From: Lachnospiraceae bacterium UBA7589
Lineage (GTDB): Bacteria > Bacillota > Clostridia > Lachnospirales > Lachnospiraceae
Direction: 5' to 3'
NCBI GenBank assembly: GCA_002476495.1
Contig: DLKL01000049.1
Span: forward strand, 22,106-63,195
DNA: 41,090 bases
Part shown: one piece after another, positions 15,156 through 24,021 of the stretch
Position numbering within the stretch: position 1 is the first letter of the stretch
How the letters are laid out: every line of letters begins with the position of its first letter
The notes under the pieces: model-generated
Told to the model about the DNA's origin: nothing
The model's database searches: none
Seen by the model: only the letters and a program-made list of their open reading frames with translations
Made by a program: the position numbers and the translations under genes

Positions 15156-17390
15156 TTACTTTGTAGCAGAAACATAATCATATTTAAATATCATTACGGA
15201 AAGTGGAGGTACTGTAAGGCACAGTGAATAATCCATCCTGTCACATGGCTGGTTCACAGCCTTTACTTTGCCATTTAATCTTCCCTTTCCACCAAATTCC
15301 TCTGCATCAGAGTTAAGTATCTCCTCATAGCAGGTAAGACAAGGTGCACCAATCATATGTGTTGTTCTCTCCACAGGAACAAAGTTACATACGAACATAA
15401 GCTGATCCTTTGCAGTTTTTCCTCTTCTTACAAATGCAACAATCCCCTCTTCTGCATTGTCACATTTTATCCACTCAAAGCCCATGGTTTCATTGTCATT
15501 ATAATACAATGCATCATAGGTTGTATAAATATGGTTGAGCTTCTTCACAAACGCCTGCATTTCCCTGTGCAAAGGCTTATCCAAAAGGAACCAGTCAAGG
15601 CTCCTCGCTTCACTCCATTCTCTCAGCTGTGCAAATTCCTGACCCATAAAAAGCAGCTTCTTTCCCGGATGTCCATACATAAATCCATATGCGGTTCTGA
15701 GGTTTGCAAACTTGTCTACCTCAAAGCCCGGCATCTTGTTAATCATGGAGCACTTAAGATGCACTACCTCGTCATGGGAAATTACAAGAATATAATTTTC
15801 TGAGTATGTGTAGCTTAAGCTGAAGGTAAGTTTGTTATGGTTAAATGCCCTGAAATACGGATCCAGCTTCATATATTCAAGGAAATCATTCATCCATCCC
15901 ATGTTCCACTTAAACAGGAAGCCTAATCCCTTAAGGGATACGGGAGCAGTAACCCCTGCCCAGGCAGTTGACTCCTCGGCAATAAGATATGCCCCGGGAT
16001 TTCTCTCCTCCATAACCGCATTAATGTTCTGCAGCAGGGCAATGGCATCATAATTCTCATTGCCTCCGTCCTTATTAGGCAGCCACTGTCCGCTTTGCTT
16101 TCCATAATCAAGATAAAGCATTGATGCAACTGCATCAACTCTCAGGGCGTCAATATGAAATTTCTCAACCCAGAACAATGCGTTAGCTGTAAGGAAGTTC
16201 GCCACCTCAGTCCTGCCATAATCAAATATATATGTGCCCCAGTCAGGATGCTCCCCTCTTCTAGGATCGGCATGCTCATATAAAGGCATTCCATCGAATC
16301 TTCCCAGTCCATGGGCATCTCTTGGAAAATGGGCCGGTACCCAGTCAAGTATAACCCCTATCCCCAGTGAATGCATATAATCTACAAAATACATAAAATC
16401 CCCAGGTGTACCATATCTGCTTGTAGGTGCATAATAATTTGTAACCTGATATCCCCAGGAGCCGTCAAACGGATATTCAGCTATGCCCATAAGCTCCACA
16501 TGGGTATAACCCATATCAAGTATATAGTTGCCCAGCTGTTCAGCCATTTCCCTGTAGTTAAAAAATCCAAAATCAGAATCCTCGATTTTCTTTTTCCATG
16601 AGCCGAGATGAACCTCATATATAGACATAGGCATCTTCATTCTTTCAACCCTGGAAACCTTATCCCTGTCCTCTACCCATTTTCCGTCAGACCACTTAAA
16701 GCCTGTGAGATCTGTAACGATATTGGCATTATCAGGTCTTACCTGCGCCTGATTTCCGTATGGATCCGCCTTATACAGAATATCCCCGGTTCTTGTAAGT
16801 ATCTGGAACTTATATACAGCCCCCGGCATAACATCCGGTATAAACAGTTCATATATTCCTGATGCGGAATGAATATGCATAGGGTGAAGCATTCCATCCC
16901 ACATATTAAAATCTCCCACAACCGACACTCTTCTGGCATTAGGTGCCCACACAGCGAAATATGTTCCCTTAACACCATCCATGGTCATAGGGTGGGCTCC
17001 AAGCTTTTCATAAATGTCATAATTTTTTCCCTCAGCAAAAAGATATATATCGTAATCAGTTATAATTTCCTTTGTAAATGCATAGCAATCTGCTGTCAGC
17101 ACCACAGTATCGTCCTGATATGTTGTCCGGATTTTGTACTTATTTCCTTTAAACTTTTTTGTTTTAAAATATATACCATACAAATCCGGTGCAAGCTCCT
17201 CCATCTCGATAGGATTCTTACCTGTAACCGTAGTAACACACACCTGTTTTGCATGAGGTCTGTAAACTGTTATTACCTGCCCGTCTCCATAATCATGTAT
17301 ACCCAGCAAATGTCTTGGTGCATTGAGTGTGCCGTTTACAAGCTCATCATATAATACCCAGTTCACCCAGTTTTCTAATCTTTTATTCAT
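15156..17390 (-). CDS. glgB: 1,4-alpha-glucan branching enzyme
   Basis: A 744-residue GH13 enzyme that introduces alpha-1,6 branches into glycogen. An N-terminal extension and the CBM48 domain (Tyr-Phe-Ala-Val-Trp-Ala-Pro-Asn-Ala-Arg-Arg-Val) precede the TIM barrel. Catalytic residues are present: the nucleophile Asp in Ala-Leu-Arg-Val-Asp-Ala-Val, the acid Glu in Ala-Glu-Glu-Ser-Thr-Ala-Trp, and the transition-state Asp in Ile-Ser-His-Asp-Glu-Val-Val-His. Slightly longer than many homologues because of the N-terminal part. GGAGGG sits seven bases before the ATG. No other glg genes are adjacent; it follows a DUF1461-like membrane gene by 26 bases and is probably transcribed with it. Confidence 0.96.
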   Translation of the reverse strand: MNKRLENWVNWVLYDELVNGTLNAPRHLLGIHDYGDGQVITVYRPHAKQVCVTTVTGKNPIEMEELAPDLYGIYFKTKKFKGNKYKIRTTYQDDTVVLTADCYAFTKEIITDYDIYLFAEGKNYDIYEKLGAHPMTMDGVKGTYFAVWAPNARRVSVVGDFNMWDGMLHPMHIHSASGIYELFIPDVMPGAVYKFQILTRTGDILYKADPYGNQAQVRPDNANIVTDLTGFKWSDGKWVEDRDKVSRVERMKMPMSIYEVHLGSWKKKIEDSDFGFFNYREMAEQLGNYILDMGYTHVELMGIAEYPFDGSWGYQVTNYYAPTSRYGTPGDFMYFVDYMHSLGIGVILDWVPAHFPRDAHGLGRFDGMPLYEHADPRRGEHPDWGTYIFDYGRTEVANFLTANALFWVEKFHIDALRVDAVASMLYLDYGKQSGQWLPNKDGGNENYDAIALLQNINAVMEERNPGAYLIAEESTAWAGVTAPVSLKGLGFLFKWNMGWMNDFLEYMKLDPYFRAFNHNKLTFSLSYTYSENYILVISHDEVVHLKCSMINKMPGFEVDKFANLRTAYGFMYGHPGKKLLFMGQEFAQLREWSEARSLDWFLLDKPLHREMQAFVKKLNHIYTTYDALYYNDNETMGFEWIKCDNAEEGIVAFVRRGKTAKDQLMFVCNFVPVERTTHMIGAPCLTCYEEILNSDAEEFGGKGRLNGKVKAVNQPCDRMDYSLCLTVPPLSVMIFKYDYVSATK

Positions 17391-17416
17391 ACTCGCCCTC
17401 CGTATAATTTTATCAC

Positions 17417-18106
17417 TTAGAATTTGTGTGGTCTACCACAGAAAATAATAATCCCTCTTATAAGCACCATTAAAAGTGCAAGGTTCTGAATAATGGCAAT
17501 GTAAAACAGCAGCATATTCCTGGCATAATCAGGTGGAAAAATCGAAATCAAAACGTCTCCTTCGGAAAAATAGCTGTAATCCCCTTTAAATATCATATTT
17601 TTAAGCTGCATTCCCATACCGCTTCCTGATAAAGCCATAACTAATGTAAATATTCCTGTCATAATTATGCTTCCCAAAGCACCATATGTAAGAGGCATAT
17701 ACAACCTTCTTTTAGCCAGAATGGCAAAGCTCCTCATTCCGGTAATCAGGCTTACAACTGCCATAATCCATGCCCATCTGTAATATGCCTTAAGATGTCT
17801 GAGCTTTTCTATATTTGCACCGGAGAGCTCATATCCAGCAAGCTTGTAATCACCACTGAAAAACGATGTAAAGGAATCTGCCAGCTGCTTATAAATTACC
17901 CTTGTTTCAAACTCTGATATGTTGTTTGTAACATCGTCTGTCACATCCTGTCCCGTTTTGCTGTCATTTTCACGGCTGTCTATGTATTCGTTGAAAGTTT
18001 TATCATACACACTCCTGTTACATACCATAATACACACTGCTACAGACATAATAAATACAGTCACCGATATGCTGGCAATAACCTGATGTAATTTGTAATT
18101 ATCCAT
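17417..18106 (-). CDS. DUF1461/TIGR01906-like integral membrane protein
   Basis: A 229-residue protein with about four membrane helices: residues 10-30, 112-130, 138-162 and 200-222. Between the first two lies an extracytoplasmic loop with Tyr-Lys-Gln-Leu-Ala-Asp-Ser-Phe-Thr-Ser-Phe-Phe-Ser-Gly-Asp-Tyr and Glu-Lys-Leu-Arg-His-Leu-Lys, and before the last one Val-Leu-Ile-Ser-Ile-Phe-Pro-Pro-Asp-Tyr. This order of helices and the His-x-x-Lys and Ile-Phe-Pro-x-x-Tyr spots fit DUF1461. The function of the family is unknown. It has its own promoter and precedes glgB by 26 bases, which suggests co-expression but does not reveal a role. Recognition is by pattern and moderate. Confidence 0.6.
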   Translation of the reverse strand: MDNYKLHQVIASISVTVFIMSVAVCIMVCNRSVYDKTFNEYIDSRENDSKTGQDVTDDVTNNISEFETRVIYKQLADSFTSFFSGDYKLAGYELSGANIEKLRHLKAYYRWAWIMAVVSLITGMRSFAILAKRRLYMPLTYGALGSIIMTGIFTLVMALSGSGMGMQLKNMIFKGDYSYFSEGDVLISIFPPDYARNMLLFYIAIIQNLALLMVLIRGIIIFCGRPHKF

Positions 18107-18146
18107 GAATGTAAATTATCCTTTTTTCCTATCATGATTAATTTTC

Positions 18147-18175
18147 ATTGTACCATCTAAAAGCGCTTATGTAAA
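18147..18175 (-). promoter_or_regulatory. Promoter of the DUF1461-like gene and glgB, with AAGCGCTT in the spacer
   Basis: Minus strand TTTACA (18175-18170), 17-base spacer, TACAAT (18152-18147). The spacer carries the palindrome AAGCGCTT, which matches the centre of CcpA cre sites, but the outer positions do not fit well. Carbon control of glgB is therefore possible and not shown. Confidence 0.6.
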
Positions 18176-18199
18176 GAAAGCATTTCCATTACTTTTTCC

Positions 18200-18228
18200 T
18201 TGATATAATAGGCATTTTATTCTATAAT
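18200..18228 (+). promoter_or_regulatory. Promoter of the GGDEF/EAL gene
   Basis: TTGATA (18200-18205), 17-base spacer, TATAAT (18223-18228). A leader of about 90 bases follows, containing a small hairpin TGTCC-TTTAC-GGACA (18279-18293) shortly before the ribosome site. Confidence 0.7.
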
Positions 18229-18320
18229 TATCGTATCTGCAGCGCAGAATTTACAAATGAATCAAGACTGATATTTTATGTCCTTTACGGACAAATTTTC
18301 TTTATATAGAGGTGAAAAAT

Positions 18321-21300
18321 TTGAGCAATAACTATGTCAGCGGCAACGAAGTTGCAACCCTGGTTCTGGAGACAACCGCACCATACAATATACTGGATTT
18401 TGACCAGGGGCTGTGCACCATGACCAGCTATTCCCCAAGGGAGCTTTCGAGGAAAATATGTACTCTGGATAACCTTCTTTATGTAGAAGATTTTGCCGAG
18501 GTAATTGCGTCCATCAACTACCAGCTTAGCATATCCAATATGGTCAGTATCCAGCACCGGATTGTCACCAAAAGCGGTGCTATACTTACTGTACTCAACA
18601 ATGGTCAGGCCTTCACTCTCAATGACGGACGTGACGTTTTGCAATGTGTTTTCACCGATATAACCAATCTGGAAAGTGCTGCCAGTGAGACAGCAAAGGC
18701 AAAGACAGACCTTGAAATTTTTGCCAATACTGTTCCCAGTGGTGTAAGCAAGCATCTCCTTGATAATAACCTTACCCTTACCTGGGCCAACAACTATTTT
18801 TATAAGATGTGCGGCTATACACCTAAGGAATATCGTTCCAAATTCGGAAAGCACACTCTCCCTCTTGTATTAGGCGAGGATCTTTCCATAGTCATTGATG
18901 CCCTTGCGGATTTAACCGAGGATACCAATTCCGTAATAGTCAACTTCCGCATCAAATGTGCAGATAACACAACAAAATGGGTCAATGCCATCTTCGCAAG
19001 AGCAGGGGAAATGTCTGAGGGCTTCCCTGTAGTCAACCTTGTTATGAGCGATATAACTGATTTGAAAATTGCCGAGATGAAGGCTATGCTTGAGGAGCAA
19101 AAATACCTGATTATCTCGGATATATCCGAGGAGCTGCCCTATGAATACGATATAAAAGAGGATGTTGTAACCTTTGCAGAAAAGTTCAATCATATTTTTG
19201 AAGGTTCGTCCATTATTTACAATCCGGCGGAAAATATGATATCCTCTGCCCTGGTTTCACAGGATACAAAGAGCGCACTTGAGGAGCTTTTTAAACTGGC
19301 CCGTCAGGGTATGGAATATTATTCCACAGAATTTAAGCTCAATACCAAAAACGGTGGATACCAATGGTATTTTTCCACTTTTTCCACAATTTATGACGAT
19401 AGCAATAACCCTATCAGAGTTGTGGGGCTTCTGAGAAATATCCACTCACAGAAAATAGAACAGCAAAAGCTGCTTTCCAAGGCTGAAACCGACCTGATGA
19501 CAGGATTACTTAATAAAGCTACCACAGAGAGCAAAATTAAGTCCAGCCTCCGTGAGCTTAACAGCAACAGCTATAATGTGCTTATGCTGGTGGATATAGA
19601 TGATTTTAAAAATATCAATGATACCTACGGACACCTTAAGGGGGACGAGGTCATTGTGGACATTGCCAATGCCCTCATGGAATATACCGGCGATTATGAT
19701 CTTGCCGGCAGACTTGGTGGTGACGAATTCTGCGTATATTTTACAAATCTGCTGGATACCAATGTTGCCTGTGAAAAGGCCGGGCTTATTGCAAACAGAC
19801 TCAGTGAAAAATATCCCGGTGACAGCAACAATTGCAAGGTAACTCTAAGTATTGGTATTGCTTCTACCAATGAGCCGATACCTTATAACGTTCTTCTTGA
19901 AAATGCTGATACTGCCTTATATCAGGCAAAGCTCAATGGCAAGAATCAATATTCCTGTTATCAGGAGACCATGGAGCGGGGCGAATATAAAAACAACCGT
20001 GATAAAGAAAAGGCAATCGAATCTGCTGAAGAGAAAATAATAAACGAGCTTTTATCTATCCTTTTTGGCAGCATCAATAACTATTCTGCCATTGAAAAAG
20101 CCTTGAAAATAATCGGTGATAACTATGATATTGACAAAATCTGTGTGTGGGAATACGGATATAACACCAGCTTTGTTGACTGTACACATCAATGGTGCCG
20201 GGAGGGAATTCACAATGACAGAGACATCTGCCAGCATACTCCGGCATCCGTATTTGAGGAGCTTGATTCCATTGGTACCGACGGAATGGTATACTCCTCA
20301 GATACCTCCCTTATAAAGCTTAATTATTCCAGTATGAATCCTGAGTCAATGGGTGTGAAAAGGCTTATTCAATCCAGAATAACTCTCAATGGCAAAATTA
20401 TCGGATATATAAGCTTTTATTCCATGAATCAGTCCGGTACCTGGTCTGCTTCTGTACTATCTACCTTTAAGCTTATATTTAAGCTTATTGCTGAGGCAAT
20501 ATGTTCCAAACAGAATCAGCGCAATATGGCTATGCTCAGGGAAGATACCATAAGAACCTTTAACCTGGTTCAAAATCCTATCGTAGTAGTGGACAGAGAC
20601 AGCTATGACGTTATGTATTTTAATGAATCTGCCACTGATTACTATCCTAACCTGAGGCTTAATACAAAATGCTACAGCAGTATGTACCAGGAGGGTTCCC
20701 CATGTATAGACTGCCCATTGCATAAGATGCAGGACAATACTCCTGTCAAGCTTACCCGTCTGAATAAAGTTACCGACGAAAATCTTGACATATATATGTC
20801 TCCGATTAAATGGAGTGCCGGAACCAATTCCTTCCTCATTTCGGCGGGAGTGCATAAACAGACCAAGTCCGAGAGGCTCAGACAGGAAATAGAGCAAAAC
20901 CTCACCATTGAAAAGAAAATTGCCGAGGCTTCCTACAAGGATATTGTTACCGGCTATGGAAACTTCGAAAAATTCAAGGTGGATGCACAGGAAATTCTTT
21001 CCGATAATCCTGATGAGGATTTTGTAATGCTCTACTTTAACATAAAGAACTTTAAATATATAAATGAAACCTATGGCCATTCCATCGGAGACAAAACCTT
21101 AAAGACCGTGGCTGACGTTCTTGCAAAATACCTTAATAAGGATGAGGTTTTTGCAAGAGTCATAAGTGATACATACATAATGCTTACTCATTTCAAGAGT
21201 CAGGACAGCTTTATGGCTACATTTAATAATATCAAAAGTGAGATTCATGATGCCTGTCGTACCGTTCAGGACAGATTTGTAGTAGACTTTGTTACAGGAA

Positions 21301-22226
21301 TTCTCATTATTGACGAAACCATGCATTCCTACTCTGTCAACCGACTTGTAGACCGGGCTATGATGGCTGCAAAATCTGTTGACTTCAGCATGGGGGTATC
21401 CTACGCATTTTATGATGATGAATATCACAAAAAAGTCCTGGATGAAGCCCAGATTGAGAACAGCATGCATGGCGCATTGGAAAACAACGAATTTTGTGCA
21501 TATGCCCAGCCAAAATATGATATTGCTTCCAACGATCTTATCGGGGCCGAGCTTTTGGTACGATGGATTTCTCCGTCGAAGGGCTTTCTGGAGCCTGCTG
21601 CCTTTATCCCTTCCTTTGAGAAGAACGGATTTATTTATCAGATTGACTGTTTTATGCTGGAGCGTGCCTGCATTTCTCTCAGGAAGTATCTGAACAATGA
21701 TATATATGTATTACCGTTTTCGGTAAACCTTTCCAGAGTTACCCTGGCCCACCCTTCCTTCCTTGCCAAGGTACAGGAAATCGTAGAACGGTATTACATA
21801 CCTCATCATTACATTGAATTCGAAATAACAGAAAGCATTTTTGCCGAAAACTATGACCAGATGATTGATGTACTAAAGCAGCTTAAGGAGATGGATTTTA
21901 TAATTAACATGGATGATTTCGGAACAGGATACTCTTCACTTACCCTGCTCAGAGACTTACCTATTGATGTCATAAAGCTTGACCACGATTTCCTTGCCCG
22001 TTCCGCAGCTCATGACAAGAATGCCACCTGTATACTTAAGAGTATAATTGATATGGCTCATGCACTTGATATCAGAGTTGTAAGTGAGGGTATTGAAGAG
22101 GTTGAGCAGCTGGATATGCTCAAATCCATCAACTGTGAAATAGGCCAGGGCTTCCTTTTTGCCAAGCCTATGCCTATTGAGGACTACGATAAGCTGATAA
22201 AAGAGTATTCAAAGAGCAATTCATAG
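18321..22226 (+). CDS. Multi-sensor cyclic-di-GMP protein: PAS3-GGDEF-GAF-PAS-degenerate GGDEF-EAL
   Basis: About 1301 residues with no membrane helix. Three N-terminal PAS-like units (roughly 15-120, 135-255, 270-385) precede a GGDEF domain (395-555) with intact Arg-Leu-Gly-Gly-Asp-Glu-Phe; the preceding inhibitory-site Arg is absent (Gly-Asp-Tyr-Asp). A GAF-like segment (575-740) and a PAS with Ser-Pro-Cys-x-x-Cys-Pro follow. The second GGDEF (930-1060) is dead: Val-Ile-Ser-Asp-Thr-Tyr replaces the signature. The EAL domain (1070-1300) keeps Glu in Ala-Glu-Leu-Leu-Val-Arg-Trp, Ser-Val-Asn-Leu-Ser, Glu-Ile-Thr-Glu-Ser, Asp-Asp-Phe-Gly-Thr-Gly, Lys-Leu-Asp, Ser-Glu-Gly-Ile-Glu-Glu and Gly-Gln-Gly-Phe. 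It could both make and degrade c-di-GMP. I favour TTG at 18321, eight bases after AGAGGTGA; GTG at 18312 would lie inside that ribosome site. Confidence 0.9.
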   Translation: MSNNYVSGNEVATLVLETTAPYNILDFDQGLCTMTSYSPRELSRKICTLDNLLYVEDFAEVIASINYQLSISNMVSIQHRIVTKSGAILTVLNNGQAFTLNDGRDVLQCVFTDITNLESAASETAKAKTDLEIFANTVPSGVSKHLLDNNLTLTWANNYFYKMCGYTPKEYRSKFGKHTLPLVLGEDLSIVIDALADLTEDTNSVIVNFRIKCADNTTKWVNAIFARAGEMSEGFPVVNLVMSDITDLKIAEMKAMLEEQKYLIISDISEELPYEYDIKEDVVTFAEKFNHIFEGSSIIYNPAENMISSALVSQDTKSALEELFKLARQGMEYYSTEFKLNTKNGGYQWYFSTFSTIYDDSNNPIRVVGLLRNIHSQKIEQQKLLSKAETDLMTGLLNKATTESKIKSSLRELNSNSYNVLMLVDIDDFKNINDTYGHLKGDEVIVDIANALMEYTGDYDLAGRLGGDEFCVYFTNLLDTNVACEKAGLIANRLSEKYPGDSNNCKVTLSIGIASTNEPIPYNVLLENADTALYQAKLNGKNQYSCYQETMERGEYKNNRDKEKAIESAEEKIINELLSILFGSINNYSAIEKALKIIGDNYDIDKICVWEYGYNTSFVDCTHQWCREGIHNDRDICQHTPASVFEELDSIGTDGMVYSSDTSLIKLNYSSMNPESMGVKRLIQSRITLNGKIIGYISFYSMNQSGTWSASVLSTFKLIFKLIAEAICSKQNQRNMAMLREDTIRTFNLVQNPIVVVDRDSYDVMYFNESATDYYPNLRLNTKCYSSMYQEGSPCIDCPLHKMQDNTPVKLTRLNKVTDENLDIYMSPIKWSAGTNSFLISAGVHKQTKSERLRQEIEQNLTIEKKIAEASYKDIVTGYGNFEKFKVDAQEILSDNPDEDFVMLYFNIKNFKYINETYGHSIGDKTLKTVADVLAKYLNKDEVFARVISDTYIMLTHFKSQDSFMATFNNIKSEIHDACRTVQDRFVVDFVTGILIIDETMHSYSVNRLVDRAMMAAKSVDFSMGVSYAFYDDEYHKKVLDEAQIENSMHGALENNEFCAYAQPKYDIASNDLIGAELLVRWISPSKGFLEPAAFIPSFEKNGFIYQIDCFMLERACISLRKYLNNDIYVLPFSVNLSRVTLAHPSFLAKVQEIVERYYIPHHYIEFEITESIFAENYDQMIDVLKQLKEMDFIINMDDFGTGYSSLTLLRDLPIDVIKLDHDFLARSAAHDKNATCILKSIIDMAHALDIRVVSEGIEEVEQLDMLKSINCEIGQGFLFAKPMPIEDYDKLIKEYSKSNS

Positions 22227-22289
22227 CCGCAAAGCCCATATATAACGGTTCTTTTGCCAAACAATTTTGCAAAATTGCTCTTAAAGGTA

Positions 22290-22318
22290 TTGACATAATA
22301 TAGGCTTTTTGTTATTCT
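22290..22318 (+). promoter_or_regulatory. Promoter of rpsT
   Basis: TTGACA (22290-22295), 17-base spacer, TATTCT (22313-22318). The transcript would start near 22325, leaving a leader of about 130 bases before rpsT. Confidence 0.75.
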
Positions 22319-22324
22319 AAATCT

Positions 22325-22459
22325 TGCGTGCAAAGGTGTACGGACAGAGTATTTCACTTTAGTCCGGCTTATCTGGTGGTGTGGGTAAGCTGTTCGTGTC
22401 TTGATTGAAGTGATGATATATAAACAACTATTGATTATTTTTATGGAGGAGAGTCAGAT
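22325..22459 (+). promoter_or_regulatory. Long rpsT leader, possible autoregulatory element
   Basis: The leader includes GGAC (22340 region) pairing with GTCC across a 16-base loop and a GTGGTGTGGG stretch before the GGAGGAG ribosome site at 22444-22450. Ribosomal protein leaders often bind their own product. I do not recognise a described S20 leader class; folding is by eye. Confidence 0.3.
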
Positions 22460-22723
22460 ATGGCTAATATCAAATCTGCAAAGAAAAGAATTCTTGTAAT
22501 CGAAACTAAGACATTAAGAAATAAGATGATTAAGTCCAAGATTAAGACTTTGGTTAAAAACGTTGAGGCTGCTATAGCTAACAACGATAAGGCAGCTGCC
22601 GAAGCAGCTCTTAAGGTTGCTACATCAGAGATTGGCAAGGCTACATCAAAGGGTATCTTCCACAAGAACACAGCTTCAAGAAAGATTTCCCGTTTAACTC
22701 TTGCAGTTAACAAGATGGCTTAA
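22460..22723 (+). CDS. rpsT: Small ribosomal subunit protein bS20
   Basis: An 87-residue, very basic helical protein beginning MANIKSAKKRILVIETKTLR and ending Arg-Lys-Ile-Ser-Arg-Leu-Thr-Leu-Ala-Val-Asn-Lys-Met. It binds 16S rRNA at the base of the 30S body during early assembly. The length is normal. GGAGGAG lies nine bases before the ATG. It is a single-gene unit with its own promoter and a shared terminator facing holA, the usual rpsT-holA neighbourhood of Firmicutes. Confidence 0.97.
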   Translation: MANIKSAKKRILVIETKTLRNKMIKSKIKTLVKNVEAAIANNDKAAAEAALKVATSEIGKATSKGIFHKNTASRKISRLTLAVNKMA

Positions 22724-22772
22724 ATTACCGTTCAATAATTTCTGTGGGAATCATCAAAGAATTCCCATACAT

Positions 22773-22835
22773 AAAAAAGAATCATAAACCTTAAGCAGGA
22801 TTTTTCCATATCCCCGGGTTTGATGATTCTTTTTT
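22773..22835. terminator. Bidirectional terminator between rpsT and holA
   Basis: AAAAAAGAATCAT-AAACC on the left pairs with GGGTTTGATGATTCTTTTTT on the right, with a few mismatches. A-runs and T-runs on both sides let it work for both converging genes. A smaller hairpin GGGAA/TTCCC lies just before it (22747-22767). Confidence 0.8.
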
Positions 22836-22889
22836 ATTATCACTTTATATTACTTATTTTCCCATATTGGATTGATTATCGCATTAGTG

Positions 22890-23888
22890 TCATTCATTAA
22901 GCAAAGTCATTACAAGTAGCTCTACTGCCATATCATCTCGCATTTTCCCTGTCTTGATTGCCATATCTGTTTTCTGACACATATTAACTATTTCCACAAG
23001 CCCGTCATAGGAATAGGCTGCACACTGGCTCTTATACTTTTTTGCTACGAAGGGCTGAACCTTAAGCACAGCTGCAATATTCCCACCCTGCTTGTCTTTT
23101 TCCAGGGCAAGCTTTGTCTTAAGCAGCATATTGAACTGTCTTGTTATAAGATATAGTATTCTCATTGCCGGCTCCCGTAAATGTACCAGCTCTGAATACA
23201 ATTCTACTGTTTTCTTTTTATTCTTTTGGGATAGTGCCTCCATCATATCAAATATTTTCCCTTCTATCTGATTAACTGTAAGATATTCTACCATATCGGG
23301 AGTTATTACCTTCTTTTCCATCCCATAGCACTTTAGCTTTTCCGCTTCATTATAAAGGGTGTTCATATCACTTCCCACATATTGGAGCAGCTTAAACACT
23401 GCGCTGTCCTCAATTGCAAAGCCTTCCCCTGTAAATAATCCCTTAAGCCATATAAGCAATGTCCTTTCGTCAGGTGTATCAAATAATGCCACAGTTCCAA
23501 GCTTTGCGATTTCCTTGTAGGCTTTGCACCTTTTATCTATATTTTTTTCGGAAAAAACAAGAACCGTTGTCTCCGGAATTTCCTTGAAAAAAGCCTCCAT
23601 CTTATCATTACCTTTTTTAAAAAAGTCGCTGTCCTCTACAAGAACAACTCTTCTGTCCGCAAAAAAAGGCATTGTTGAGGCAATGGATATTATCTCGTCC
23701 TCTCTTGCACAATCTCCCTTAAATTCACCATAATTCATGGACTCCCTTGCATCAGTCAGGGCATCGATAAGCTTCTCCTTATACTGCTTTACAAGATATT
23801 CCTCAGTTCCTCCCAACAGATACAGGTTGGAAAATTGTTCTGATTTTATTTGTGCATTTATAATTGACATACCATTTGCATCTGCCAT
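22890..23888 (-). CDS. holA: DNA polymerase III subunit delta
   Basis: A 332-residue clamp-loader delta subunit that opens the beta clamp. Seen blocks: an N-terminal Phe-Ser-Asn-Leu-Tyr-Leu-Leu-Gly-Gly-Thr-Glu-Glu-Tyr-Leu (degenerate P-loop region), Arg-Arg-Val-Val-Leu-Val-Glu-Asp-Ser and a C-terminal helical collar with Leu-Tyr-Leu-Ile-Thr-Arg-Gln-Phe. Length is normal. It lies downstream of comEC on the same strand, a classical arrangement, but the 133-base gap carries a promoter-like sequence, so it may also be expressed separately. Its end faces rpsT across a shared terminator. Confidence 0.95.
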   Translation of the reverse strand: MADANGMSIINAQIKSEQFSNLYLLGGTEEYLVKQYKEKLIDALTDARESMNYGEFKGDCAREDEIISIASTMPFFADRRVVLVEDSDFFKKGNDKMEAFFKEIPETTVLVFSEKNIDKRCKAYKEIAKLGTVALFDTPDERTLLIWLKGLFTGEGFAIEDSAVFKLLQYVGSDMNTLYNEAEKLKCYGMEKKVITPDMVEYLTVNQIEGKIFDMMEALSQKNKKKTVELYSELVHLREPAMRILYLITRQFNMLLKTKLALEKDKQGGNIAAVLKVQPFVAKKYKSQCAAYSYDGLVEIVNMCQKTDMAIKTGKMRDDMAVELLVMTLLNE

Positions 23889-23947
23889 ACATCATTTCCT
23901 CATTATTATATTATTATCTGATTAAATACATATTTCTATTATTTTCT

Positions 23948-23977
23948 ACTATAGCACATTTAATCTTTTATTGGCAA
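23948..23977 (-). promoter_or_regulatory. Probable promoter of holA
   Basis: Minus strand TTGCCA (23977-23972), 18-base spacer, TATAGT (23953-23948), about 60 bases before the start codon. It would let the essential holA gene be expressed apart from comEC. Confidence 0.5.
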
Positions 23978-24021
23978 TCATATGCCATCATTTTTGCTCC
24001 TATCTTCCAATTGCTCTAAGC

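Noticed and set aside
18153..18169. AAGCGCTT as a CcpA cre site
   Set aside because: Only the central eight bases fit; the outer conserved positions of the cre consensus are missing on both strands.
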